DNA of 64,000 nt, from assembly GCA_014376435.1 (NCBI GenBank), contig JACMRL010000021.1, positions 51,178-115,177 of the forward strand, given 5' to 3'. Below are positions 36,130 through 44,272 of this stretch, piece after piece (position 1 is the stretch's first letter; each line of letters begins with the position of its first letter). The position numbers were made by a program, and so were the translations under genes. The DNA comes from Bdellovibrio sp. (lineage in GTDB: Bacteria > Bdellovibrionota > Bdellovibrionia > Bdellovibrionales > Bdellovibrionaceae). The notes beneath the pieces are model-generated. The model did no database searches. It was given only the letters and a program-made list of their open reading frames with translations, and was not told the origin of the DNA.

Positions 36130-37257
36130 TAAATTAAATACAGATCTAGATTTAGAGGCGTCGGAAATAATATTTTCGACGTTTTTGCATGCAAAGCTTA
36201 CGTGTCCAGCGGTAATACCTTCTGCGCAAGTCTCCAATACCGTAAGCATGGCTTCCGTTTTTTGGTAAGTAAGCTCAACATAGCTTTCTAATTCAGCGGT
36301 GGCATCGTCTTGTAAGTCTCCAGACGGGGCAAATGGCAAACCCAAGTGTGCCAGCAAAATATCTTGTACGGCGCGCGAAGTACGGCCATTGCCATCAGCA
36401 AATGGATGTAAGGCAATAAACCATTTTTGTGCTACCGCCGCGAACTCAATCGGTGCGACGGCCGCTTTATTCTGAGCGTATAGTTGTACATTCTTTTTTA
36501 CGAAACTATTAAACCATCCTACGCGAGTTAAAACTTCCGGTGAAGCGGCATAAAAAACATAAATACTGTTTGAATTCATACGGTCGCAGCGTTTAGGTCC
36601 CATATGCATGCCCGCAACAAAGTGCGCGTCGCTTTTTGCGGCCACGCCGCTAGTTTCAAGTACAACTTCAGAAAAAACTTTACCAACGTTCGTTTCCCAT
36701 TTTTTCTGAAAACGTCTCATCGACTCATCAGAAATTGTGATTGCAATCGATTCATCTTTTTTACCGTTTGAGCAGTAGCCAACGGCCATATCATCCATTT
36801 TACGTATTTGTCCGGGCTTTAAGTTTTTATCGGTGTTTTTATCTTTAATATTTGCCTTACCATCCGTAAGTAATAAATGATTGATCGCACTTAAAGTGGG
36901 CGCAGATAAATTGAAATCTCCTAGCAGAACTCCCTTGAAATCAGAGCTTCCAAAGACATTACGAATTCCTTTATCCCAGACCTCCCAGGTTTCAGGCGCC
37001 GGCTTATAAATATCTAAAATATTTTTTTGTTCAAGCTTCGCTTTTTCCCAGGCGCCGCGTTCGATAAAACGCATCACGCGATATTCGGCCACTTCATTGA
37101 TATCGATTTTTTGTTGCGCCAACTGGTCGCGTACTTTTACAAAGCGGTCTTGGATCGTGCAATCACGGGGGAAAGTCGAGATCGCTAAATCACAAGTAAA
37201 AGCATGAAGTGAAGTTAAAAATGCGAATCCAAACACGATTGATGTTTTCATGCTCAT
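36121..37257 (-). CDS. Exported Fic-domain protein
   Basis: 378 residues beginning with a signal peptide (KTSIVFGFAFLTSLHAFTC). The Fic motif is complete: ALHPFADGNGRTSR (HPFADGNGRTSR at 284-295), so transferase activity, typically AMPylation, is predicted. I see no [S/T]xxxE[G/N] inhibitory helix. Six cysteines fit an oxidising compartment. A periplasmic or secreted Fic is unusual; in a predator it could act on prey proteins (inference). No antitoxin gene adjoins. Confidence 0.9.
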   Translation of the reverse strand: MSMKTSIVFGFAFLTSLHAFTCDLAISTFPRDCTIQDRFVKVRDQLAQQKIDINEVAEYRVMRFIERGAWEKAKLEQKNILDIYKPAPETWEVWDKGIRNVFGSSDFKGVLLGDFNLSAPTLSAINHLLLTDGKANIKDKNTDKNLKPGQIRKMDDMAVGYCSNGKKDESIAITISDESMRRFQKKWETNVGKVFSEVVLETSGVAAKSDAHFVAGMHMGPKRCDRMNSNSIYVFYAASPEVLTRVGWFNSFVKKNVQLYAQNKAAVAPIEFAAVAQKWFIALHPFADGNGRTSRAVQDILLAHLGLPFAPSGDLQDDATAELESYVELTYQKTEAMLTVLETCAEGITAGHVSFACKNVENIISDASKSRSVFNLNN

Positions 37258-37330
37258 TTGATTTTCAAGCCTTGTACCAAATGAGATGTAATTGGGTAGA
37301 GATAGGGATGAAAAAATACTTCAAAGTGCT

Positions 37331-37410
37331 TTATTTGCGATACGCTGTCAAAGACTGAGACATTACCTTGAGACTTCGTTTTAAAATTATACACTTCATA
37401 AATTATTTTT
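37331..37410 (+). repeat. First copy of a duplicated leader sequence
   Basis: TTTATTTGCGATACGCTGTC and the following bases match 38324-38412 at roughly 80% over the first 40 bases. A further match covers GTTTTAAAA...TACACTT..ATAAA. This copy lies about 140 bases upstream of the coiled-coil protein gene and is followed by T7 and CGGGAG without a start codon, as if its own gene had been lost. Confidence 0.6.
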
Positions 37411-37549
37411 TTCGGGAGTTAACGTCAAATACGTTTTAAGCCGAACAAGACCCCACATTAACGAGTTTTAATCGTGTTTACATAACAACTTCACCTGAAG
37501 TTGTTAGCCTAAAAGAGCAACTAAAACAAAAAAGCCTTAAGGAGGTTTT

Positions 37550-37945
37550 ATGAATAAAAGAATTTTATTATTGGTAGGTGTAATGAGCAGTGTGATGTCT
37601 CTAGCCCAGGCTCAAACAGGTGATGTTAAATCTCCTGACATTAACGAGATTCAAAAAGATCGAAAAGAATTACGCCAAGATCAAAAAGAAAGAAACGAAG
37701 CGCAACAGCAAGTGAACGTCGACAAACGACGTTTAGTGCAAGATAGAAAAAATAAAGCTTCATCAACACAACTGGTCACTGATCAGAAAGCTTTGCAAAA
37801 GGCCCGCGAAGTGCGAAATAAAGAACAAGGCGAAGTGAATGCTGACAAAAAAGAATTACATAAAAATATTCAAGATCTTAGAAAAGATCATCAGCAGCGT
37901 AAAGAAGCTAAGCGCAACAAAAAACATGAAAAACATAACGGCTAA
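37550..37945 (+). CDS. Exported highly charged coiled-coil protein
   Basis: 131 residues, with AAGGAGG seven bases before ATG. Signal peptide MNKRILLLVGVMSSVMSLAQA. The mature chain is about 45% Lys/Arg/Glu/Asp/Gln in heptad-like helices (EIQKDRKELRQDQKERNEAQQQVNVDKRRL... repeated as KALQKAREVRNKEQGEVNADKKEL). An internal duplication is visible. Basic C-terminus. Likely periplasmic; may bind nucleic acid or wall. No family named. Confidence 0.75.
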   Translation: MNKRILLLVGVMSSVMSLAQAQTGDVKSPDINEIQKDRKELRQDQKERNEAQQQVNVDKRRLVQDRKNKASSTQLVTDQKALQKAREVRNKEQGEVNADKKELHKNIQDLRKDHQQRKEAKRNKKHEKHNG

Positions 37946-37956
37946 TCAATAATAAG

Positions 37957-37993
37957 CAAAATCCTTGTTAATTTTCGCAAAACAAGGATTTTG
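37957..37993 (+). terminator. Terminator candidate after coiled-coil protein gene
   Basis: A perfect 13-bp stem CAAAATCCTTGTT/AACAAGGATTTTG with an 11-base loop, 12 bases after the stop codon. The T-tract is part of the descending arm. Confidence 0.65.
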
Positions 37994-38021
37994 TACAGGT
38001 TACTCTAAAATGAGATTTTAT

Positions 38022-38052
38022 AATGCAATGAGCCCTCCGGGCTCATTGCATT
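38022..38052. repeat. Perfect 14-bp inverted repeat
   Basis: AATGCAATGAGCCC and GGGCTCATTGCATT around a 3-base loop. No T-run follows on either strand. It may be a second, bidirectional transcript end or a structured RNA 3' end. Confidence 0.6.
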
Positions 38053-38323
38053 ATTCATGAACGAAATGAAAAAATTCGAAATTGCTTATCAACGTTAACA
38101 AACCAGACATCAGCAGCGATGGGAATAAGTCTTTAACGGCAAAATGTTTCAATTAATTCGAAAGTTTTTACAGTTTCAGTAAAGATAAGTGAATTCATCA
38201 AATTTCTTTGCGGGTCAACCGCACTTTATTTTCAAAAATATATTAATTTTAGTAAGATCAAGCATTGTACCATACAGGAAGCAATCGGGTTGTTTCAAAC
38301 CCTTAAAATAACTAGCTAACGCC

Positions 38324-38412
38324 CTATTTGCGAAACACTGTCGAAGGCAGAGACACGACCTTCAATTTGGAATCATTCCTGCAGGTTTTAAAACGCTTAC
38401 ACTTTTATAAAC
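38324..38412 (+). repeat. Second copy of the duplicated leader, before the caspase-like gene
   Basis: CTATTTGCGAAACACTGTC and following bases match the element at 37331. This copy ends about 24 bases before the ATG of the caspase-like protein, so it is that gene's leader or promoter. It can fold: GAAGG/CCTTC (GAAGG at 38343-38347) is matched by CAAAG/CCTTG in the first copy, where the first pair changes from G-C to C-G but the fourth pair is lost. Confidence 0.6.
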
Positions 38413-38435
38413 CGATTGAGATTAGGAGGCTTTAT

Positions 38436-39980
38436 ATGAAGACTTTGTTTACTATTTTTTGCCTTCTGTATATACCCTGGACAGTTGAAGCGGCCCCCGT
38501 TGTGAAAAAAAATGTCTGCACCATTACGATCAATTCAAGTGAAGAGGCCGAACTTTTTAAGTCAAATTTATCTCCTAATTTATGGAACTTTATTGAATTA
38601 GCTCCAAAAAATGCTGAGGCCGCATCTAAAGATTGGTTTTCTCAGTCATGTAAACCAAGTGTTAAGTGCGATATTCTAGTGGTATCGGGCCACTTCGGCG
38701 GAACTTTTTTCGGCGAATCAAAGCTAACTTTGTCGATGGAAGATCTAGAAAAAAATTCTTGCGATGACAAATGCAGTGGAATTTTAAAACAACCCCGCGA
38801 AGTTTTTTTATTTGGTTGTAATACTTTAGCGTCCAAACAAAAAGATCACCGCACGCCTGAACAATATATGCAGGTTTTATTAAATGACGGTTTTTCAACG
38901 GCTCAGGCCAGCCAAATTGTTTCTTTCCGCTACAGTGGATTCGGCGATTCATTTAAATACAGCATGAGTCAAGTATTTGCCGCTACCCCGCGGATTTATG
39001 GATTTTCGTCCGTCGGCCCAAGTGGTAAAACCGTCGAGCCTTTATTAAGAAATTATTTAAAATCTAGCCAAGCTCAGTATGCAAATTTCGAAGCTTACGA
39101 CAAAGAAGCCGGTACAAAAACAAATTCGCGCTTATTCACGGCTTTAAAAAATACGAGCTTAGCCCAAGCCTATGGCTTAAATCTGGCGATGAAGAATGCC
39201 GAAGAAAAACCTTATTGTTATATAAGAAGCGAAAAAATTTCGCGTTTAGACAAGTTAAAGTATATAAAAAAACTTTTTGAAGCTAAAAAAGCCGTGCAGT
39301 TGCTAGCTCATATTCAAGATTTTTTGCATTCGGTCAGGTTGGCAGAAAAACCACTCAATGAAGAAGAGAAAAAAGTTTGGCTCGCTTTTTCGACTGATCC
39401 TAAATTAAAAAATGATCTGCTTGATTTATTAAAATTAAACGGCGATATCTATTTGCCGTTGAAAGCAAATATTTTAAATACGCTAAAAGATTTAGATTTA
39501 ATTGATGAACAGTTTGTAGCAAGTAGTTTCAACCAGATGGTTGACTTACGTACGCCCTTCACGGAAACACGTCGTAGTATGTTGTGTTCTTTGCAGTTAA
39601 CAATCAATATTCCGTTCGAGGCAATCCAGCCGCAAAGATGGACCGAACCTGAATTTATTTCGACATTGCTATGTCTGCGCCCAACAGAACCGCGTATCCT
39701 CGAAAAAATGGCAAGCCTGGTAAAAACCGGTGTCAGCGCTAACCTGCGTGGCACGGCAATTTGGTATTTTTATTGGTTTAAAACAGATGATGTTAGTATT
39801 CAGAAAAATATTGCTGAAGCCATACTCTCTGAAAAAGACGATAGCGTTCGTCAAACCGCAGCGATGGTTTTAAAAACATTAAAACCCACATCCGTTCAGA
39901 TCAAAGCGATTCTTTCTCAAGCTATCCAGCAAGAAAAGAATTCTCATATTATAGCTGATTTGCAAGCGATGCTAAATTAA
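38436..39980 (+). CDS. Exported caspase-like (clan CD) protein with helical-repeat C-terminus
   Basis: The ATG at 38436 follows TAGGAGG; the product has 514 residues and signal peptide MKTLFTIFCLLYIPWTVEAA. The region 75-170 has a clan CD pattern: hydrophobic strand then SGHFGG (His86), and hydrophobic strand EVFLFGCNT (Cys128), the dyad of caspase/CHAT folds. The C-terminal 200 residues look like HEAT-type repeats (DDSVRQTAAMVLKTL, EKMASLVKTGVSANLRGTAIWY). Predicted periplasmic or secreted peptidase; substrate unknown. The fold call is by motif only. Confidence 0.68.
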   Translation: MKTLFTIFCLLYIPWTVEAAPVVKKNVCTITINSSEEAELFKSNLSPNLWNFIELAPKNAEAASKDWFSQSCKPSVKCDILVVSGHFGGTFFGESKLTLSMEDLEKNSCDDKCSGILKQPREVFLFGCNTLASKQKDHRTPEQYMQVLLNDGFSTAQASQIVSFRYSGFGDSFKYSMSQVFAATPRIYGFSSVGPSGKTVEPLLRNYLKSSQAQYANFEAYDKEAGTKTNSRLFTALKNTSLAQAYGLNLAMKNAEEKPYCYIRSEKISRLDKLKYIKKLFEAKKAVQLLAHIQDFLHSVRLAEKPLNEEEKKVWLAFSTDPKLKNDLLDLLKLNGDIYLPLKANILNTLKDLDLIDEQFVASSFNQMVDLRTPFTETRRSMLCSLQLTINIPFEAIQPQRWTEPEFISTLLCLRPTEPRILEKMASLVKTGVSANLRGTAIWYFYWFKTDDVSIQKNIAEAILSEKDDSVRQTAAMVLKTLKPTSVQIKAILSQAIQQEKNSHIIADLQAMLN

Positions 39981-40014
39981 AAAAAGCCCAACGTATTTCT
40001 ACGCGGGGCTTTTA
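39981..40014 (+). terminator. Rho-independent terminator
   Basis: AAAAAGCCC pairs with GGGGCTTTT, with an inner CGTA/TACG, directly after the caspase-like gene's stop. Ends with a short T-run. Possibly bidirectional. Confidence 0.75.
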
Positions 40015-40327
40015 GATCAACTCATTCAGTTAGCAAAAAAATTATTGAGCTAAACTTAATATCGCCGATCACTGGCCACGCGCTGCGATTGACCCTGGAG
40101 ATGTTCCTTGAATAACAATCGTTGTGTACGAACTTCTTGGCCGGGACGAATCGTTCTAGTCGCTTGGCGCGTCTAAACTGGCCCGCGTTGGGCAAACGAA
40201 AGTGATCAAAGTAGCAGACGGGTTTCAAATTTATTTATTTATTGGATGTGAGCCTCAGGTTGATTATTAAATTTTAACACCATTAGAGCTTTGACAGCTT
40301 GTAGATATAATTCTATTATCTACTTAG
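40015..40327. other. Intergenic region with unexplained GC-richer block
   Basis: Bases 40068-40220 are visibly richer in GC than their surroundings. They give protein-like fragments in several frames (AIDPGDVP, ITIVVYELLGRDE, LGASKLARVGQTKVIKVADGF), all broken by stops. Possibly a decayed gene or insert; I could not identify it. Confidence 0.35.
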
Positions 40328-40660
40328 ATGCGAAAAATCTTTGGCGTGATTATTTTCACTTTTTTCTCTTTAAACTTTGTCTCTCAAAGTTTTGCGCAAT
40401 CCTGTTTTGAAAATTACCACGAATCTGGCTCTGCAGCAGTCGATCAGCATAATGTTGATGACCATCACGGGGAACACGTCGATGAAAAGGGTCATTGCCA
40501 TGCTCACGTTGTGCAGTGTTGTCATTTAACGGCGGTTTTACAAAAAAATACGCAGCTAGATTTTTCTGGATATTTGACGAATTCGAAATATTTAGTGCGA
40601 ACTTTATCTGTAAAAGCCTCGCCCTTTTTAGATGGCCCGTATCGCCCGCCGCAGATTTAA
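40328..40660 (+). CDS. Exported His/Cys-rich protein, metal-binding candidate
   Basis: 110 residues, signal peptide ending SQSFAQ. The mature N-terminal half has a dense cluster of metal ligands: ENYHESG, DQHNVDDHHGEHVDEKGHCHAH and QCCHL. First gene before a heavy-metal RND pump, so it probably binds or senses the exported metal in the periplasm. The C-terminal half has no special features. Confidence 0.75.
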   Translation: MRKIFGVIIFTFFSLNFVSQSFAQSCFENYHESGSAAVDQHNVDDHHGEHVDEKGHCHAHVVQCCHLTAVLQKNTQLDFSGYLTNSKYLVRTLSVKASPFLDGPYRPPQI

Positions 40661-40716
40661 GTAATTTACTTCGTTATCTTTTTTAAATTAAATTAATCTT
40701 ACTAGAGGAGCACCTT

Positions 40717-43700
40717 GTGCTTAATCATATCATTCGCTTTGCGCTGAATCATCGCTTAATCGTCGTGGCATTAACGGCGTTACTGGTTGTTTACGGCTCG
40801 CTGACGCTTAAAAATTTACCGATCGATGTCTTTCCCGATATTACAAAGCCCACGGTCACAATTATGACGGAATCTCATGGTATGGCTCCCGAAGAGGTTG
40901 AGACCCGAGTGACTTTACCCATGGAAAATTATTTAAATGGTTTACCCGGGGTTGAAAGAATTCGTTCACAATCTGGGATCGGACTTTCCGCAATTTATGT
41001 CGAGTTCGACTGGGGTACAGATATTTATCGTAACCGACAGCTGGTACAAGAAAAATTAAATCTGGCGAAAGAAAGATTACCTAAAGATATTACGCCGATC
41101 ATGGGACCGATTGGTTCATTGATGGGTCAAATTCAACAAATTGCGGTGACGAGTGAATCAGCGCAGATTGATCCGATGGAATTACGTAGTATTGCCGAAT
41201 GGACCTTGCGTCCTCGGCTGATGACTATTCCGGGTGTTTCGCAAGTGATTATTATCGGTGGCGGACTAAAACAATATCAAATCTTAGTCTCGGCCGAGAA
41301 ATTAAACCGACTGCAATTATCAATCGAACAGGTTGATAAAGAGCTTGCGCAAATTAGTCAAAATACTACGGGTGGTTTTTTAGAAAAAGACGGCAGCGAA
41401 TTTCTAGTTAGAAATATCGGAATGGTGAATGGCACGGATGATATTAAAAAAACCTTGGTAGGTCTACACTTCGGTAGACCCGTGTTGATTGGTGATATTG
41501 CGGAAGTTAAAGAAGCTGCGCGCCTTAAGCGTGGAGACGGAAGCTTTAACGGCAAAGCTTCCGTCGTGATGACAATTCAAAAACAACCGGGTGCAGATAC
41601 CACAGCAATTACCAAGGCAATCGGCCAAGCGATCGAAGAGATAAAAACTTCGCTACCGGCTGGAGTTCATGTGAATCCAGATGTTTTTAAACAAGCTAAT
41701 TTTATTCAAGCCTCGATTGAGGGTATCAAAGAAAAATTAACTTTTGGGACGGCATTAGTTTTTATTATTCTATTTATATTTCTGGCGAACTTAAGAATGT
41801 CGGTCATTACTTTAACCGCTATTCCGGTATCGTTTTTAGTGACGGCGATTGTTTTTAAAATATTTGGATTAACGGTTAATACCATGACTTTAGGTGGACT
41901 AGCCATTGCAATTGGCGAACTGGTCGATGATTCCATCGTCGACGTAGAAAATGTTTTTAGACGCCTGCGTGAGAACGCAAAAAGTATGAATCCACTTCCA
42001 AGGTTGAAAGTTATTTATGACGCCTCAAGTGAAATTCGAAATTCAATCGTACTAGCAACCGTGATCATTGCGCTTGTATTTTTACCACTGTTTAATTTAA
42101 CTGGCCTAGAGGGCCGATTATTTGCTCCGCTGGGAATTGCCTATTTGACGGCTTTAGTTGCGTCACTGGTAGTTTCATTAACGTTAACGCCGGTATTGTG
42201 CTTTTATTTTTTAAAAGATAAGTTTGATGATCATCCGGATACAAAGTTTGTTAGCTTTTTAAAAAATCTTGATCAACGTATTCTAAATTGGGCTTTGCCG
42301 AATTCAAAAATAGTTTTAAGCGTTAGTTTGGTTTTATTGCTGATCGCTGCAAGTTTAACTCCATTCATGGGTCGAGATTTTCTGCCGAAATTTAACGAAG
42401 GCACTGCGATGATTGCGATCGTGGCAAAACCCGGCATTAGCTTAACCGAATCAAACGAAATCGGTAAATTAGCCGAAGCCATTATGTTAGCAACGCCTGA
42501 GGTAAAATCTGTTTCAAGGCGCACGGGTCGCGCCGAGTTAGACGAGCATGCCGCCGGAGTAAACGTCAGTGAAATCGATGTGGATTTTAAAGAAGGTGGG
42601 CGTGCGCGCGAAGAAGTGCTAAATCAAATTCGCTCGCAGTTAAAAGAAAAAATACCGAACGTGGGTGTTAATGTAGGCCAACCGATTTCGCATTTAATTG
42701 ATCATATGCTATCGGGCGTCAGTGCCGCGGTCGCGATTAAGATATTTGGCCCCGATCTAACGATGCTCACTGAAAAATCACTAGAACTTCAGGCGGCTAT
42801 TAAAGACGTCGAAGGCCTAGTGGATCTGCGCATCGAGCAACAGGGCTTAATTCCGCAGGTGAAAATTCAAGTGCTACGTGAAGACGCGGCAAAATATGGA
42901 TTAAGTGCCGGGCAAATTACGAAGCTACTTGAGGCCGCCTTTAACGGCGAAACCGTCGCGCAAATGATTGAAGAGACTAAAATTTACGATGTATTTTTTC
43001 AATTTGATAATGCGTCACGTGGTTCCTTGGAGCAAATGGAAAATACGGTATTAAAAGTAATGCCTGATGGACGAAAGGTTTTATTAAAAAATGTGGCCGA
43101 TGTTTATGAAACAACTGGACCCAATGAAATCAACCGCGAAAATTCGCAGCGTCGTATCGTTATCAGCGGCAATGTGAGCGGCCGAGATTTAGGAAGCCTG
43201 ACTGAAGAAATTCAGAAAAAAGTAAAAGAGAAAGTTAAATTTCCTGAAGGCTACTATGTTGTTTACGGTGGTCAGTTTGAAAGCCAGCAAGCGGCCACTC
43301 GCAATATTTTACTTTTTGGTTTGATCTCTCTGGTCGGAATTGCTTTTGTTTTGTGGAGTCACTTTAAATCGAAAGCCGTCACGGCGCAAATTATGGCGAC
43401 AATTCCGTTAGCATTTATCGGGGGAATTATTTTATTATTTTTCACGGATCGAAGTATCACGGTCGCAAGTCTAGTGGGATTTATCACTTTGTGCGGCGTG
43501 GCTTCTAGAAATGCCATTATGATGATTTCGCATTATCTACATTTAATGAAATACGAGGGCGAAGCTTTTTCCAAAGAAATGATTATTCGCGGATCGCAAG
43601 AACGTTTAGTGCCGGTAATGATGACGGCCTTTGCGGCATCACTGGCATTGCTGCCGCTGGTTTTTGCTAAAGGGCAGCCGGGTAGTGAGGTTTTACATCC

Positions 43701-43839
43701 TGTCGCCGTCGTCATTGTGGGTGGGCTTTTAAGTTCTACTTTATTAGATATCATCGTGACGCCAACACTTTTTTACCGTTTCGGCCGGAAATCAGCCGAA
43801 ACTTTTATGACTCAAAAAGAAAACAATGAAAAAATCTAA
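40717..43839 (+). CDS. Heavy-metal efflux RND pump (CusA/CzcA family)
   Basis: 1040 residues, GTG start after GAGGAG. Twelve membrane segments in the RND pattern with two large periplasmic loops. HME-type features: N-terminal IDVFPDITKPTVTIMTESHGMAPEEVE, and the TM4 proton-relay segment GELVDDSIVDVENVFRRLREN with paired acidic residues. Exports metal cations from periplasm or cytosol through a TolC partner (44273-45526). GELVDDS is neither a textbook CzcA nor CusA signature, so the metal is uncertain. Confidence 0.92.
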   Translation: MLNHIIRFALNHRLIVVALTALLVVYGSLTLKNLPIDVFPDITKPTVTIMTESHGMAPEEVETRVTLPMENYLNGLPGVERIRSQSGIGLSAIYVEFDWGTDIYRNRQLVQEKLNLAKERLPKDITPIMGPIGSLMGQIQQIAVTSESAQIDPMELRSIAEWTLRPRLMTIPGVSQVIIIGGGLKQYQILVSAEKLNRLQLSIEQVDKELAQISQNTTGGFLEKDGSEFLVRNIGMVNGTDDIKKTLVGLHFGRPVLIGDIAEVKEAARLKRGDGSFNGKASVVMTIQKQPGADTTAITKAIGQAIEEIKTSLPAGVHVNPDVFKQANFIQASIEGIKEKLTFGTALVFIILFIFLANLRMSVITLTAIPVSFLVTAIVFKIFGLTVNTMTLGGLAIAIGELVDDSIVDVENVFRRLRENAKSMNPLPRLKVIYDASSEIRNSIVLATVIIALVFLPLFNLTGLEGRLFAPLGIAYLTALVASLVVSLTLTPVLCFYFLKDKFDDHPDTKFVSFLKNLDQRILNWALPNSKIVLSVSLVLLLIAASLTPFMGRDFLPKFNEGTAMIAIVAKPGISLTESNEIGKLAEAIMLATPEVKSVSRRTGRAELDEHAAGVNVSEIDVDFKEGGRAREEVLNQIRSQLKEKIPNVGVNVGQPISHLIDHMLSGVSAAVAIKIFGPDLTMLTEKSLELQAAIKDVEGLVDLRIEQQGLIPQVKIQVLREDAAKYGLSAGQITKLLEAAFNGETVAQMIEETKIYDVFFQFDNASRGSLEQMENTVLKVMPDGRKVLLKNVADVYETTGPNEINRENSQRRIVISGNVSGRDLGSLTEEIQKKVKEKVKFPEGYYVVYGGQFESQQAATRNILLFGLISLVGIAFVLWSHFKSKAVTAQIMATIPLAFIGGIILLFFTDRSITVASLVGFITLCGVASRNAIMMISHYLHLMKYEGEAFSKEMIIRGSQERLVPVMMTAFAASLALLPLVFAKGQPGSEVLHPVAVVIVGGLLSSTLLDIIVTPTLFYRFGRKSAETFMTQKENNEKI

Positions 43840-43848
43840 GGAGATTTT

Positions 43849-44265
43849 ATGAAAAAAATAAATTTATTAATAACGTTTTTAATTTCGATGACGGGTTTAG
43901 TTTCGCTTTCGCACGAAAGCCATGACCACGATCAACCACTGACGGTGCAGGCTCCCAAAGGTGGAGCTATTAAATCTTTAGAAGAAACTTACGTTGAAGT
44001 TTTAGTTAAAGGAAAAGATATTAAAATTTATCTTTATGATAAAGAATTAAAGCCTAGAATGGTAAAAGATTTTACGATCAAAGCTAAAATAGAAATGCCG
44101 CGCACGAAGAAAACAGAAGTCATCAAGCTAAGCGCAAACGAACAATACTTTCAAGCTAGTTTTGACGGAAAAGGTATCCACCGATACATATTACACTTAA
44201 GCGTAAAAGATCCTAAAACGGGCCACGATGATCAGTTAAAATTCACCATCGAACCTAAAAAGTAG
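43849..44265 (+). CDS. Small exported protein in the metal-efflux operon
   Basis: 138 residues; signal peptide then SHESHDHDQPLTVQAPKGGAIKSLEETYVEVLVKGKDIKIYLYDKELKP. The His-rich start and the APKGG beta domain resemble the extra N-terminal domain of some CzcB adaptors, but the hairpin and lipoyl domains of an adaptor are absent. A periplasmic metal chaperone is plausible. AAGGAG precedes the start; 9 bases after the pump. Confidence 0.75.
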   Translation: MKKINLLITFLISMTGLVSLSHESHDHDQPLTVQAPKGGAIKSLEETYVEVLVKGKDIKIYLYDKELKPRMVKDFTIKAKIEMPRTKKTEVIKLSANEQYFQASFDGKGIHRYILHLSVKDPKTGHDDQLKFTIEPKK

Positions 44266-44272
44266 AACACAA

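Noticed and set aside
37371..37376. Isolated CTTGAG-like copies outside 57.9-62.1 kb (for example near 21210 and 37368)
   Set aside because: They are single, without a partner 11 bp away, so not counted as operator sites.
40022..40228. 68-residue minus-strand reading frame
   Set aside because: No ribosome-binding site, atypical composition, and it overlaps the GC-richer block that is open by chance in several frames.
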